From CAZBDV01 sp964490765 (GTDB lineage: Bacteria; Cloacimonadota; Cloacimonadia; Cloacimonadales; JAJBBL01), in assembly GCA_964490765.1 (NCBI GenBank), contig CAZBDV010000001.1:1-64000 (forward strand): DNA of 64,000 bases, given 5' to 3'. Position 1 is the first letter of the stretch; the number at the start of each line of letters is the position of its first letter. The notes below the pieces were generated by a model. It was not told where the DNA came from and did not search any database. It saw nothing but the letters and a program-made list of their open reading frames with translations. Both the position numbers and the translations under genes were made by a program. Shown here piece after piece: positions 15,178 through 24,326 of this stretch.

Positions 15178-16623
15178 TCAATTAACCTGAACCTTTTTCC
15201 AGCTCCCCCGTTTATAGATGATCAAGGCGAGTGTTGCAGCCATAATGTTGCTGAAGAGCATCGACCACCAGAGAGCATCGAATGGGTTAGCAGCCAGAGG
15301 CCTGGAAACAAAATGGAGAAGGTCTTCGATTATGGAGATCTGTAGAAACGAGATTTCTGTCAGCTTTCCGGAAAGTATAAAGACAAGAGGAACCCGGAAA
15401 ACCCATAATCTGGAAATATTGAACATCATAGCCGATACCGTCTGGCCGGATCCGTTGAAAACTCCCATCATGACGAACAGGATACCGAAAAATACTGCCG
15501 AAACGGCTACTATTTTGAACATTCGGCTACCGACTTCAATGACTTCCGGATCGTTTATGAAGAATTTCGTTAATTCAGCGCCGAAAAGGTACATCACTGC
15601 CCCGCCACTAGCCATAATGATCAGAACCAGGACAACCGTATGCCGAATACTTCTGTAAACCCTTTTGATGTTATTAGCTCCCAGATTCTGCCCTACAACT
15701 GCGGCCAGTCCGTGACTGAGGCCCATTGCCGGCATCATAAAAAGGCTTACCATTCTGTTGCCGATGGCATTAATACTGATAATAACCGTGCCGAACGAAT
15801 TAACGAAACCCTGCAGGACCAGGAAGCCGACACTGATGGTTGATTGGGAGATCGACGCGGGGATTCCGATCTTCAAGATCGTCCTGATTTTGCTGATATC
15901 AGGCTTCAGTTCAGCTCTTGTCGGGATCAGATTGGGTGTCTTCTTTCTGAAGTATATGATACAGAGTATAGCAGTCAGCAGCCGGCATAAGAATGTTGCA
16001 TAAGCAGCACCCATTGTTTCGAAGCGGGGGAATATCCACCAGCCAAAGATGAGAAAGGGGTCTAAAATAACGTTAAGGGTCAATGTTACCAGCTGAATTT
16101 TCATCGGGGTAACTGTATCACCCAGAGCGTGGTTAAAGTTCTGATATCCGAGGAAGAAAAACATAAAGAAGATACTCATAATTGTAACTCGCATATAGCT
16201 CTTAGCGAGATCAATAACTTCAGGCGGAGTTTGCAGAAGTTCCAGAAAGTAACCGAGTGTTGATAGACTGATAACGATAAAGAGAAGTGCGATAATCAAA
16301 AATACGAGCATGAACTGACCGGTAAACTCTCTGATCTTATGGTAGTCTCTACTGCCACGAAGACGGGAAATGACGGCGACAGCTGAAACTCCGAGCCCCA
16401 TACCGAACGAGGCGAAGAAAAAGATAAGTGGAAAAGCTATACCGGCAATGGAGACTGCATTTCTTGCACCATCTCCCAGTTTACCCAGCCAGAAAGTATC
16501 AGCCAGATTGTAGAAGGTCTGCATGAAATTCGAGATCATTATAGGCAGAGATAACCTGATCAGGTTCTTAATATGACTTCCCTGCGTCAGATCAAGGCCG
16601 GTACTGATTTCCTCCATTATCAT
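15178..16623 (-). CDS. MATE-family multidrug/cation exporter
   Basis: The product is 481 residues with 12 predicted membrane segments arranged as two homologous halves. Typical MATE features are SLPIMISNFMQTFYNLADTF near the start, IGNRMVSLFMMPAMGLSHG and VVGQNLGAN in the second half. Members export drugs or organic cations in exchange for Na+ or H+; the substrate is unknown. A candidate promoter (TTGACA-17-TATTTG) lies at 16648-16676. The two downstream membrane-protein genes follow closely. Confidence 0.93.
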   Translation of the reverse strand: MIMEEISTGLDLTQGSHIKNLIRLSLPIMISNFMQTFYNLADTFWLGKLGDGARNAVSIAGIAFPLIFFFASFGMGLGVSAVAVISRLRGSRDYHKIREFTGQFMLVFLIIALLFIVISLSTLGYFLELLQTPPEVIDLAKSYMRVTIMSIFFMFFFLGYQNFNHALGDTVTPMKIQLVTLTLNVILDPFLIFGWWIFPRFETMGAAYATFLCRLLTAILCIIYFRKKTPNLIPTRAELKPDISKIRTILKIGIPASISQSTISVGFLVLQGFVNSFGTVIISINAIGNRMVSLFMMPAMGLSHGLAAVVGQNLGANNIKRVYRSIRHTVVLVLIIMASGGAVMYLFGAELTKFFINDPEVIEVGSRMFKIVAVSAVFFGILFVMMGVFNGSGQTVSAMMFNISRLWVFRVPLVFILSGKLTEISFLQISIIEDLLHFVSRPLAANPFDALWWSMLFSNIMAATLALIIYKRGSWKKVQVN

Positions 16624-16647
16624 TCCTCTATTATTCTTTTAAGAAAA

Positions 16648-16676
16648 CAAATATTTGTCTGCCTCATTTCTGTCAA
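16648..16676 (-). promoter_or_regulatory. Candidate promoter of the MATE operon
   Basis: On the minus strand TTGACA (16676-16671) and TATTTG (16653-16648) have 17-nt spacing, 25 nt before the MATE start codon. The -35 is perfect and the -10 weak. Confidence 0.35.
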
Positions 16677-16799
16677 AGAGTAATCGTTAAGGAGAAAGTG
16701 CATGTAGATGTTTCAATCAACTACCTTTCAGACATATAGAAATGCTTAGAGAATATCTGATCTATCAGGGTTGATATCAGGGACGCTTACAGATGAGAG

Positions 16800-17534
16800 T
16801 TATTGATCTCTGATTTTAACATTCTCCAGTTTTTTCTTCAGTTCTTTACGCACGAGATTGGTGATGTAGAGTGTTACAGTAAGAGTAAGCAGAAAACCGA
16901 GAATATAAAATAACCAGTTGCGGTATGAGTAGGCGAAATACGGTTTATCAGTTACTTGAGCCAGGTTGCTGGCAAGTGATCCTGCATAGACATATATTAG
17001 AGTCATCGGTAACATCCCTATCCATGAGGCTAAGATGTAATGGTGTATTTTTATCCGGGTCAATCCGAAGATGAAATGGAGAATATTATAGGGAATAATG
17101 GGGGAGAGTCTTATCAACCCTACTACCTGCCAACCTTCTTTAGCGATAGCCTCGTCAATTATTCTGAACTTCGGGTGTTTCTCAATCTGACCTTCTATCC
17201 AGTCTCTGGCCAGATAACGGGCAATGAGAAAAGCTGCAGTCGCACCAACCGTCGAAGAGATGGAGACAATTATTATACCTCTGCCCAACCCGAAGATAAA
17301 CCCACCTGCCAGAGCCATTATGGAGGCGGGAATTGCAATGATACTCCCTATCAGGTGTAAAGCAGCAAAAAGAAGAATACCCCACCAGCCACCATTCTCT
17401 ATCCATTCTGCTGAACTGTATAACCTGGCGGGCAAATTAAGGTAAATACCAATGATTATAAGGAGTATAACAGTGACGAATAACAGGATTGCCGTAAAGG
17501 TTGATTTGTTATTCTGCTCCTTGCGTTTCTGCAT
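16800..17534 (-). CDS. TVP38/TMEM64 (DedA-superfamily) membrane protein
   Basis: The product is 244 residues with about five hydrophobic segments. Family hallmarks are SIIAIPASIMALAGGFIFG..G, VGATAAFLIARYLARDW, then GLIRLSPIIPYNILHFIFGLT and SWIGMLPMTLIYVYAGS. DedA-superfamily members act in lipid or undecaprenyl-phosphate transport and envelope homeostasis; the exact role here is not known. It lies downstream of the ADP-ribosylglycohydrolase gene on the same strand (20 nt gap), so it is probably co-transcribed. Confidence 0.9.
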   Translation of the reverse strand: MQKRKEQNNKSTFTAILLFVTVILLIIIGIYLNLPARLYSSAEWIENGGWWGILLFAALHLIGSIIAIPASIMALAGGFIFGLGRGIIIVSISSTVGATAAFLIARYLARDWIEGQIEKHPKFRIIDEAIAKEGWQVVGLIRLSPIIPYNILHFIFGLTRIKIHHYILASWIGMLPMTLIYVYAGSLASNLAQVTDKPYFAYSYRNWLFYILGFLLTLTVTLYITNLVRKELKKKLENVKIRDQ

Positions 17535-17554
17535 TTTTCGCTCTTAAATTTTTC

Positions 17555-18337
17555 CTATCGATACATCTGGGGTTGGTATCGTTCATAGAATGCCAGGATG
17601 ACTTCTATCAAATCGCTGTTCAACCTGCTAAGGACTTCATCAAGTATTTTTGGTTCAAGTGGTCCGTAATAAGCTTCTGCTATTCCACCAGTAATGCAGG
17701 CCAGAGTATCACTATCCCCACCAAGAGAGACAGCATTGCGAACCGCATCTTCATAAGAATCAGATTCCAGAAAGGAGATAATCGCTTCGGGAACCGTTCC
17801 CTGGCACGATACATCGAAGCTATAGCTCTTTCTGATCTCATCAAGAGTTCTGTCCAGATTATAGCTGAATCGGGTGGCTATCTCTTTTCTTAGCTTATCC
17901 CTGTCGTGAGTGCTTCTGGCAAGATAAAGACTTAGAGCAGTAGCCTGGGCCCCTTTTATTGCTTCCGGATGATTATGTGAAATCCTGGCTGACCTGGCCG
18001 CTTCGATCATTATCTTTTCCGGATCGTTAAAAGCCCAGCCTACAGGACTGACCCGCATTGCGGAACCGTTACCCCAGCTGTTGTAGGGAAGAGGGTTGTC
18101 GCACGCTAACCAGTGCAAGAAAGAACCACCATAACCTGCATCAGGGTACTGTCTGCCCAATTCATGAACCGAATGCAAGTAATTCCCATCTTCCAAAATC
18201 GCTCTGGCAACAGCAACAGTCAGAACCGTATCGTCAGTAAAACGGCTCTTTGGAGAAAAAAGCGGAAATTTCTTACTCTTGATCTGGTTGTGTTCATACA
18301 CCGAACCGATTATATCTCCTGCTATTGCACCAAGCAT
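17555..18337 (-). CDS. ADP-ribosylglycohydrolase family protein
   Basis: Hydrolase of the DraG/ARH family that removes ADP-ribose from proteins or small molecules using two Mg ions. The start is LGAIAGDIIGSVYE, followed by SRFTDDTVLTVAVA (first metal-binding cluster). The C-terminal GGDSDTLACITGGIAEAYYG supplies the second Asp pair. I start at 18337 because a GGGGG Shine-Dalgarno precedes it, the family begins here, and the upstream in-frame ATG at 18397 lies inside the spacer of a consensus promoter. Length 260 residues, normal for the family. Confidence 0.93.
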   Translation of the reverse strand: MLGAIAGDIIGSVYEHNQIKSKKFPLFSPKSRFTDDTVLTVAVARAILEDGNYLHSVHELGRQYPDAGYGGSFLHWLACDNPLPYNSWGNGSAMRVSPVGWAFNDPEKIMIEAARSARISHNHPEAIKGAQATALSLYLARSTHDRDKLRKEIATRFSYNLDRTLDEIRKSYSFDVSCQGTVPEAIISFLESDSYEDAVRNAVSLGGDSDTLACITGGIAEAYYGPLEPKILDEVLSRLNSDLIEVILAFYERYQPQMYR

Positions 18338-18375
18338 AAGGTGTCCCCCTGTATTTTCAGAATTCATCACTAACA

Positions 18376-18405
18376 TATATAAATTCTTCAGGCTCATCCT
18401 GTCAA
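18376..18405 (-). promoter_or_regulatory. Candidate promoter of the ADP-ribosylglycohydrolase/TVP38 pair
   Basis: On the minus strand TTGACA (18405-18400) is followed after 18 nt by TATATA (18381-18376). Transcription would begin near 18369, downstream of the ATG at 18397, which decides the start of the gene. Confidence 0.5.
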
Positions 18406-18474
18406 GATTACTATTACCTGAAGTTGTATAATAGCTCTGATTATTAAAAATAAAATTCCAGGCGGCTATTTAGC

Positions 18475-18504
18475 TTGACATCTCTGAGGTGAAAGTGATA
18501 CTTT
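18475..18504 (+). promoter_or_regulatory. Candidate promoter of tldD-tldE
   Basis: A perfect TTGACA (18475-18480) is followed after 18 nt by TACTTT (18499-18504). The tldD ATG with GAGGAGAG is about 20 nt further on. Confidence 0.4.
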
Positions 18505-18532
18505 TTTTTAATAAAATACCAGAGGAGAGAAG

Positions 18533-19975
18533 ATGAAGTATTTGGAATTAGCACTGGAGAAAGCTCTATCTCTGGGTGCCGAATATGCCGATATCCGGAT
18601 TCAGAGAACTCAACGTGAACTCATATACCTCCGTAATCTCAGCATGAAGAATACATCGATGCAGGAAGTGTATGGTTACGGTATCCGTATTTTCAAGAAT
18701 GGTGCCTGGGGTTTTGCCCACAGTAATGAATTTAGTGAAGATTCAGTAATCAAAACGGTCAAGCGGGCATTCGGTCTGGCTGAGCAGTCAGGCCGCCTTA
18801 AACATGCTGATGGTCTGAAATTGGCTCATGAAAGGGGATATATCGACTCTTATCAGACACCCTGTTATATAGATCCCTTCTCCGTTTCTCTATCAGAGAA
18901 GGTGGAACTAATGCTGGAGATCAATAAAACAATGCTCGGATATAATGAGATCAAGCAGGCAATGTTTGTTCTGGAGACCAGTAAAAATGAGAAACTCTTC
19001 GGATCCACACTTGGAACGAGACTCGATATAAGTACTGTCTATATCGACCCGACATTTCAGGCTACAGCAGTTACAGCTAAAGACAGCCAGTCTCGAAGCT
19101 TCCGTGAAGGTGGGGTAGCCAGCGGTTGGGAGTATATAGATAATCTCGACCTGGAAGAGAAGGCTGAAAAAGTAGCCGAAGAGGCAATAATGAAGGTGAA
19201 AGCAGACAGTCTAGGGTCAGAAGAACGGCGAACACTCATTCTCGATCCTATTCATATGTCATTGACCATGCATGAATCTGTAGGCCATCCGACAGAATTA
19301 GATCGAGTTCTCGGCTGGGAGGCAGATTTTGCAGGAATCAGTTTCGCTACTCCCGAGAAACTTGGGAATTACCGATACGGAAGCAATCTTGTTAATTTCG
19401 TTGCCGATAATACACTGGAGGGAGGATTAGCAACTGCAGGATACGATGACGATGGTGTTCCCAACCAGAAATGGTATCTGATCAAAGAGGGGATTTTGCA
19501 AGAATACGGAACAACCCGCGACACAGCACCTCTGATCGGCTTAGAGATGAGCCGTGGCTGTAACAGGGCAACACATTACTTTGACTTCCCTATCAACCGT
19601 ATTCCCAATCTCTATCTGGAACCGGGGGAGAAGGAACTCTCACCCAATGATCTGATTGCTGATACAGAAGATGCGATATATATCGAAGGACAGGGGACAT
19701 TCTCGATAGATCAGCACCGGGTAAATTTCCAATTTGGTGGTGATATGTTCTGGGAGATAAAAAATGGGAAAAAGATCCGTCCTCTGAAAAAGATAATTTA
19801 TAAATCGAACAATCCGGAGTTCTGGAATAGTGTTGATGCTATCTGTGATGAACGTTTCTTCCGAACATTCGGAGTGACTAACTGTGGTAAAGGGCAACCA
19901 GGTCAGAGAGGAATAATGACGCATGGGGGTGCAACAGCCCGTTTCCGTAATATCAGGGTAGGAGGTTCACAATGA
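18533..19975 (+). CDS. tldD: Metalloprotease subunit TldD
   Basis: Catalytic subunit of the TldD/TldE zinc protease, which degrades unfolded peptides (in Enterobacteria it matures microcin B17 and degrades CcdA). The 480-residue protein carries the zinc motif HESVGHPTELDR, an HExxxH with H247 and H251. The C-terminal region has GGDMFWEIKNGKKIRPLK and GKGQPGQRGIMTHGG, as in the family. It overlaps tldE by 4 nt (ATGA), fitting equal production of the two subunits. Confidence 0.95.
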   Translation: MKYLELALEKALSLGAEYADIRIQRTQRELIYLRNLSMKNTSMQEVYGYGIRIFKNGAWGFAHSNEFSEDSVIKTVKRAFGLAEQSGRLKHADGLKLAHERGYIDSYQTPCYIDPFSVSLSEKVELMLEINKTMLGYNEIKQAMFVLETSKNEKLFGSTLGTRLDISTVYIDPTFQATAVTAKDSQSRSFREGGVASGWEYIDNLDLEEKAEKVAEEAIMKVKADSLGSEERRTLILDPIHMSLTMHESVGHPTELDRVLGWEADFAGISFATPEKLGNYRYGSNLVNFVADNTLEGGLATAGYDDDGVPNQKWYLIKEGILQEYGTTRDTAPLIGLEMSRGCNRATHYFDFPINRIPNLYLEPGEKELSPNDLIADTEDAIYIEGQGTFSIDQHRVNFQFGGDMFWEIKNGKKIRPLKKIIYKSNNPEFWNSVDAICDERFFRTFGVTNCGKGQPGQRGIMTHGGATARFRNIRVGGSQ

Positions 19976-21252
19976 AAGAGGAGATGAAAAAGACAGCAGA
20001 ATTGATCCAGAAACAGTGCCAGGCAGATGATTTTACCCTACAGATCTACAGAACTGACGATTTAAGAACTCGCTTTGCCCAGAATGCCGTGACTCAACAT
20101 ATCAACGGAGCGAATATAACCATTCGGCTCGATGTAAGCTTCGATAACAAAACCGGTACCGCATCGACCAATCAGACAGATGATGACAGTCTGAAAAACC
20201 TGGTTAAGAAAGCGGAGAATATTGCTCGACTTAATAAACCCGATCCCGAATTTGTCCCCTCTGAAAACGCTCATGAATTACGTGAACCGATCAATCCACA
20301 CAGAGCTACTACTGAGTTACAGGTAGAGAAGATAGTCGATGATATAGTTGAATGTATCAGAAATGCTGAGGGCAGGGATGCCAGAGTCTCGGGAATATCG
20401 GAAAAGAATGTCACCAAATACTTTATGCAGACCGGTAACGGTTTCGAAGGTTATGATGAATCTGCCTCCTTCTCCCATTCCATGACGATGAAAAAGGGTG
20501 GAGTCGAGACTAAGGTATATCGTGCTCTTTCCGACTATGCCGAATTCTCTATAGATGAGATGATCAGCCAATTGAACAGCCAGTTTGATTCTTTACAGGA
20601 ACCACAGCCTGGCCAGATTGGAAGAATACCGGTAATATTAAGGCCTCAAGCTGTTCTAAGCTGGTTCTTATACCTCTTCTGGATCTTTCGACTGAGAGAG
20701 GCTGATGAAGGAATGACTCCTTTTACTGATCAGATCGGTAAGGAATTCTTTGGTAAAGATTTTTCGATACATTCTACCATTAACGATCCTAAAATAGAAA
20801 CTCCTGTTTTTACACCTGATGGTTTACCGACCGAGAACATAGACTGGATAGTAAATGGAGTAATAAAAAAAATGCAGGTTGATCGATATTATGCCCGAAA
20901 GAAGGAAATCAAACCTGCGATGCTTTTCAATATGGTTATCGATGGAGGAGATGCCACAGAAGAGAATATGATGAAACAGGTCGAGCGTGGTGTCATTGTC
21001 AATAACCTCTGGTATATTCGTCCTGTAGATACAAAGTCAGGTGAATGGACAGGCCTGACCCGTGATGGTGTTCTTTATTTCGAGAATGGAGAAATCCAGC
21101 ATTCCCTGACCAATTTCCGCTGGAATGAGGTTTTACACGATGTAACAAAAAGGATTCTCGCCCTCGGTCCTCCGGTTCAACTCCGTCCAGAGATAGTTGT
21201 GCCAACAATGCTGATTGATGATTTCAATTTCGTTGATGTAACTACATTCTAA
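19972..21252 (+). CDS. tldE: Metalloprotease partner subunit TldE/PmbA
   Basis: The 426-residue non-catalytic partner of TldD. It has the PmbA/TldE fold but lacks the HExxxH zinc motif. N-terminal sequence is QIYRTDDLRTRFAQNAVTQH; later regions match the family (PVFTPDGLPTENIDWIVNGV, and IRPVDTKSGEWTGLTRDGVL). It is the second gene of the pair and is followed by a hairpin at 21302-21323. Confidence 0.9.
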   Translation: MKEEMKKTAELIQKQCQADDFTLQIYRTDDLRTRFAQNAVTQHINGANITIRLDVSFDNKTGTASTNQTDDDSLKNLVKKAENIARLNKPDPEFVPSENAHELREPINPHRATTELQVEKIVDDIVECIRNAEGRDARVSGISEKNVTKYFMQTGNGFEGYDESASFSHSMTMKKGGVETKVYRALSDYAEFSIDEMISQLNSQFDSLQEPQPGQIGRIPVILRPQAVLSWFLYLFWIFRLREADEGMTPFTDQIGKEFFGKDFSIHSTINDPKIETPVFTPDGLPTENIDWIVNGVIKKMQVDRYYARKKEIKPAMLFNMVIDGGDATEENMMKQVERGVIVNNLWYIRPVDTKSGEWTGLTRDGVLYFENGEIQHSLTNFRWNEVLHDVTKRILALGPPVQLRPEIVVPTMLIDDFNFVDVTTF

Positions 21253-21301
21253 CTGGATAGAATATAATCAGCAAATAATAGCTTAAGATTGATTCAAATA
21301 G

Positions 21302-21330
21302 GGGAGGGGCTCGAACCTCTCCCTGTCTTT
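21302..21330 (+). terminator. Probable terminator after tldE
   Basis: GGGAGGGG (21302-21309) pairs with CCTCTCCC (21316-21323), 8 bp with one G-U, and a 6-nt loop. TGTCTTT follows. The T-run is weak. Confidence 0.55.
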
Positions 21331-21387
21331 AACAACCTGAATCATCAGATGTAATAAGACTTCTTTAAACAGGATCTGAGAACAAAG

Positions 21388-22563
21388 ATGAAAAGTTATC
21401 CCCAATTATTCAATATCGATAAAAATTATACCGCAATTAATCATGGCAGCTTTGGAGCTTGTACCAGAGAGGTTCTTAACTATCATATTGCTCTACAGAA
21501 GAGAATGGAAAGTTTGACTACTAGATTCTTCAGTCTGGAGTTGAAACCGCTACTGACTGAATCTCTGCAATATCTTGCTGGCTTCATCAATGCTCCTGTC
21601 GATAATCTGGTGTTCATCAGAAACGCTACTACTGCCGCCAATGCAGTTATTAACTCGCTCACTTTCCGGCCAGGTGATGAGATTGTTACCAATAATCTGA
21701 TCTATGAATCCTGCCGCCATCTTCTTAATCATCTTGCTGTTGATAAAGGTGTAGTTCTTCGTATTGCTAAAATTCCCTTTCCCGCCTGTAAGAGCGAGGA
21801 AATTGTTGCAAAACATATGGAACTGGTGAACAACAAAACCAGACTTGTCTTTATCGATCATATTACCAGTGAAACGGCAACTATTCTCCCGGTAGAAAAG
21901 ATCAGTAGAGAACTAAAAGCTTATGGTATACCGATCTTTATTGATGGGGCACATGCTCCTGGAATGATTCCTCTCGACCTGAATATAATTGCTCCCGACT
22001 ACTATACCGGGAACTGTCATAAATGGCTCTCATCTCCCAAAGGAGCAGCTTTCCTGTATGTTGATCCTGCCAGACAGGAGAATATGATACCGTCGATAAT
22101 AAGTAACTTCTTCCGCAAAGGAGATAATGTCAGAGAAAAGTTCTATAACTCTTTCTTCTGGTCAGGGACCGCTATTGACTATCTGTCATGCTGTGCTGTC
22201 AAACCTGCTATAAAGCATCTGGCAGAGAGTGTAGAGGGCGGGTGGCCGGAGATAATGAAACGGAATCATGAATTGGTTATTAAAGGGAGAGATATTCTCA
22301 GAGAGATGCTTGACCTCGAGATATTTACTCCTGAAGAGATGACCGGTTCCATGGTAACCTTTTTATTGAACTCCAGAGGAGAAAAGGACCCTTTAATTGG
22401 AATTGACAAACTACTCCTCTCTCTGTTCGAAAAGTATAAGATCGAATCATTTATTACGAACCTTTATAATACAGATAGACGCATACTTCGGATCAGTGCC
22501 CATCTCTATAATCGGGAAGAAGATTACGCCAGGCTGGGAACTGCACTTAAAGAAATACTCTGA
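21388..22563 (+). CDS. Class-V PLP-dependent aminotransferase (isopenicillin-N epimerase-like)
   Basis: A 391-residue fold-type I PLP enzyme. It begins INHGSFGACTREVL, the substrate-loop region of the epimerase/cysteine-desulfurase branch. Further motifs are FIRNATTAANAVINSL (cofactor phosphate loop) and FIDGAHAPGMIPLDL (Asp for the pyridine nitrogen). The Schiff-base lysine is K212 in GNCHKWLSSPKGAAFL. The branch includes isopenicillin-N epimerases, cysteine lyases and hercynylcysteine lyases. Substrate unknown; neighbours give no clue. It appears monocistronic. Confidence 0.88.
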   Translation: MKSYPQLFNIDKNYTAINHGSFGACTREVLNYHIALQKRMESLTTRFFSLELKPLLTESLQYLAGFINAPVDNLVFIRNATTAANAVINSLTFRPGDEIVTNNLIYESCRHLLNHLAVDKGVVLRIAKIPFPACKSEEIVAKHMELVNNKTRLVFIDHITSETATILPVEKISRELKAYGIPIFIDGAHAPGMIPLDLNIIAPDYYTGNCHKWLSSPKGAAFLYVDPARQENMIPSIISNFFRKGDNVREKFYNSFFWSGTAIDYLSCCAVKPAIKHLAESVEGGWPEIMKRNHELVIKGRDILREMLDLEIFTPEEMTGSMVTFLLNSRGEKDPLIGIDKLLLSLFEKYKIESFITNLYNTDRRILRISAHLYNREEDYARLGTALKEIL

Positions 22564-22661
22564 CAATCTGTTTAAAATATAGACGAACAGTAAAGTCTAA
22601 AATATCTAATTTTCTGTAAAGTGAAGATGCTGAGATCTTATCTCTTAATATAAAGACCGGT

Positions 22662-23390
22662 TCACTTCATATCGTTCGATAACAGAATGATGGAGATATC
22701 GTCATTAGATCCTTCATTCAATGCTTTATTGATCAGTTCTTTCGTTATCTTTTCCAGACTCTCATTCTCTGTGATAATGGTACTAATCACTTTGTCAGTA
22801 ACAAAATCTGTTAATCCGTCAGAACAGAGCAGAAAGAGCTCCTTCTTACCCAGAGTAATCTTCTGTATTTTGAAATCTATCATCCTTTCCAGGCCAATTG
22901 CTTTTGTCAGAACATGGCCAGAAGGATGCTTGACCAGTTGTTCTTTCTTCAGTTTGCCCTGTTTGTAATATGCCCAGATCATAGAGTCATCTTCAGTAAT
23001 CTGTTTAAACTTCTTATCCTGGAATCTGTAGAGTCTGCTATCACCAACATTCGCTATAAAACCCCTGTCTTCTGTAATCAACAGAACAACAGAGGTTGTC
23101 CCCATACCACTACATTTAGTATGAATAATCGAATAGTCGTGTACGAAACGATTTGCTTCTTGAACCAGTTCTTTTAACCATTCTCCACTATAAGCCGGAT
23201 TATACTCTTCTAGATATTCGTCTACAATAGATTTAACACAGAGCCTGCTGGCGACTTCACCGCTTCTTGCTCCCCCCATTCCGTCACATAAAACCGCAAG
23301 AGCAGTATTGTCTCGTTCACTGACTGAAATATAATCCTGATTAACAAGGCTTTTACCCCCCTGCACTGATTCGATATAATAATTCCACAT
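22662..23390 (-). CDS. PP2C-family serine/threonine protein phosphatase
   Basis: Metal-dependent phosphatase of the Stp/PrpC type that reverses Ser/Thr phosphorylation. Motifs in order are NQDYISV, AVLCDGMGGARSGEVAS, MGTTSVVLLI, GFIANVGDSRLYRF, FLLCSDGLTDFV and NDDISIILL, which hold the usual metal-binding Asp residues. I start at ATG 23390; five codons upstream a TTG could also begin the frame. No partner kinase gene is in the window. A palindromic hairpin (23532-23554) separates it from the lipoprotein gene upstream. Confidence 0.92.
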   Translation of the reverse strand: MWNYYIESVQGGKSLVNQDYISVSERDNTALAVLCDGMGGARSGEVASRLCVKSIVDEYLEEYNPAYSGEWLKELVQEANRFVHDYSIIHTKCSGMGTTSVVLLITEDRGFIANVGDSRLYRFQDKKFKQITEDDSMIWAYYKQGKLKKEQLVKHPSGHVLTKAIGLERMIDFKIQKITLGKKELFLLCSDGLTDFVTDKVISTIITENESLEKITKELINKALNEGSNDDISIILLSNDMK

Positions 23391-23531
23391 ATATCTTACT
23401 CTCAATTTCTTTTCGGCTTAAAAAATCCTGATTAACAAAGCGAATCCGTACCATAGAAATGGAAACAGAATAAGGGTGTTTTCTTAAAATACCCGTAATC
23501 AACCCCCTCTTTTATATGCTACGAGTATTAT

Positions 23532-23554
23532 CCCGAATTCTTAAGAATTCAGGG
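23532..23554. terminator. Palindromic hairpin between the lipoprotein and phosphatase genes
   Basis: CCC-GAATTCTTAAGAATTC-AGGG, nearly perfectly self-complementary. It probably ends the upstream lipoprotein transcript. No long T-run is seen. Confidence 0.4.
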
Positions 23555-23577
23555 CGGTATCTTTATTAACGAAAAGC

Positions 23578-24123
23578 CTATTTCTGCTCTTCTAATACAC
23601 GATCAAGTTCCTGAAAAGCCTGAGAGGCTTTGAACTGATTATATAATGCTTCTTCGTTTCTGATCTGGTTTCTTAGACTGCGATCTATTTCATCCTTCGG
23701 AATGCTGACTCTGATAAAAGTTTTATACCTGTTCTCATCTGTTACATATGATTGACGTCTGGAAATCTGAGTACCGGAGAATTTTGCGTTAGATACTACT
23801 CTGGTTACACTGCTCGTCAGAGCAAGCACCTGAGGATCTTCTACCCCCGCCTCTTCTGTATAATTTTTGATCATGCTTTGAACGTGAGCTTCGACATACT
23901 GAGCAGCTTCCTGCATTGCATTAGCATAGGCAGCCTGCTCTGAAGCGTTCTGGCTGACCTTCTCTGCTTGCCCGTAAGTGTAGACAAAGTCTGGATCGCC
24001 CTGCAGGCCAAACCAATCAGGTTCAAATACAGGTGTCGGAGCTTTCTCTTTTTTCCCTGAAGAGCAAGCAGTTAAGATTATCAGTCCTGCAACAAACAGT
24101 ATCACTATACCTTTTAGCTTCAT
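23578..24123 (-). CDS. LPP20-family lipoprotein
   Basis: The 181-residue lipoprotein has a type II signal peptide ending LTAC (lipidated C20). The mature part begins PDWFGLQGDPDFVYTYGQA and continues with a long helix and an alternating strand region (YKTFIRVSIPKDEIDRSL). This resembles Helicobacter LPP20 and similar proteins. It probably sits on the inner face of the outer membrane; molecular function unknown. A good Shine-Dalgarno (GGGAGG) precedes the ATG. A promoter and a palindrome lie upstream. Confidence 0.82.
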   Translation of the reverse strand: MKLKGIVILFVAGLIILTACSSGKKEKAPTPVFEPDWFGLQGDPDFVYTYGQAEKVSQNASEQAAYANAMQEAAQYVEAHVQSMIKNYTEEAGVEDPQVLALTSSVTRVVSNAKFSGTQISRRQSYVTDENRYKTFIRVSIPKDEIDRSLRNQIRNEEALYNQFKASQAFQELDRVLEEQK

Positions 24124-24173
24124 AATTTCCTCCCGTATTATGTATCAGAAATTCATAAGTAAATCAATATAAC

Positions 24174-24211
24174 TAAGATTATCTTAATAGATGTAGTTAT
24201 CTTATTGTCAA
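24174..24211 (-). promoter_or_regulatory. Candidate lipoprotein promoter with overlapping palindrome
   Basis: On the minus strand TTGACA (24211-24206) and TATTAA (24189-24184) are 16 nt apart. TAAGATTATCTTA (24174-24186), a 6-1-6 inverted repeat, overlaps the -10 and could be an operator. Confidence 0.4.
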
Positions 24212-24326
24212 TCTTTTTTTGTTGATTTTGTTACTCTGACATCCACAAGAAAAGGGTTTGGAGTAATTCACACCTCTCCTCTTATCAGAGTAGTATCTGT
24301 TCTCAGGAATAATTACTCACAGTCTC

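Noticed and set aside
21301..21330. tRNA T-arm-like sequence (minus strand GAGGTTCGAGCCCCTC)
   Set aside because: No D-arm, anticodon arm or acceptor pairing can be found upstream; it is a terminator-type hairpin.
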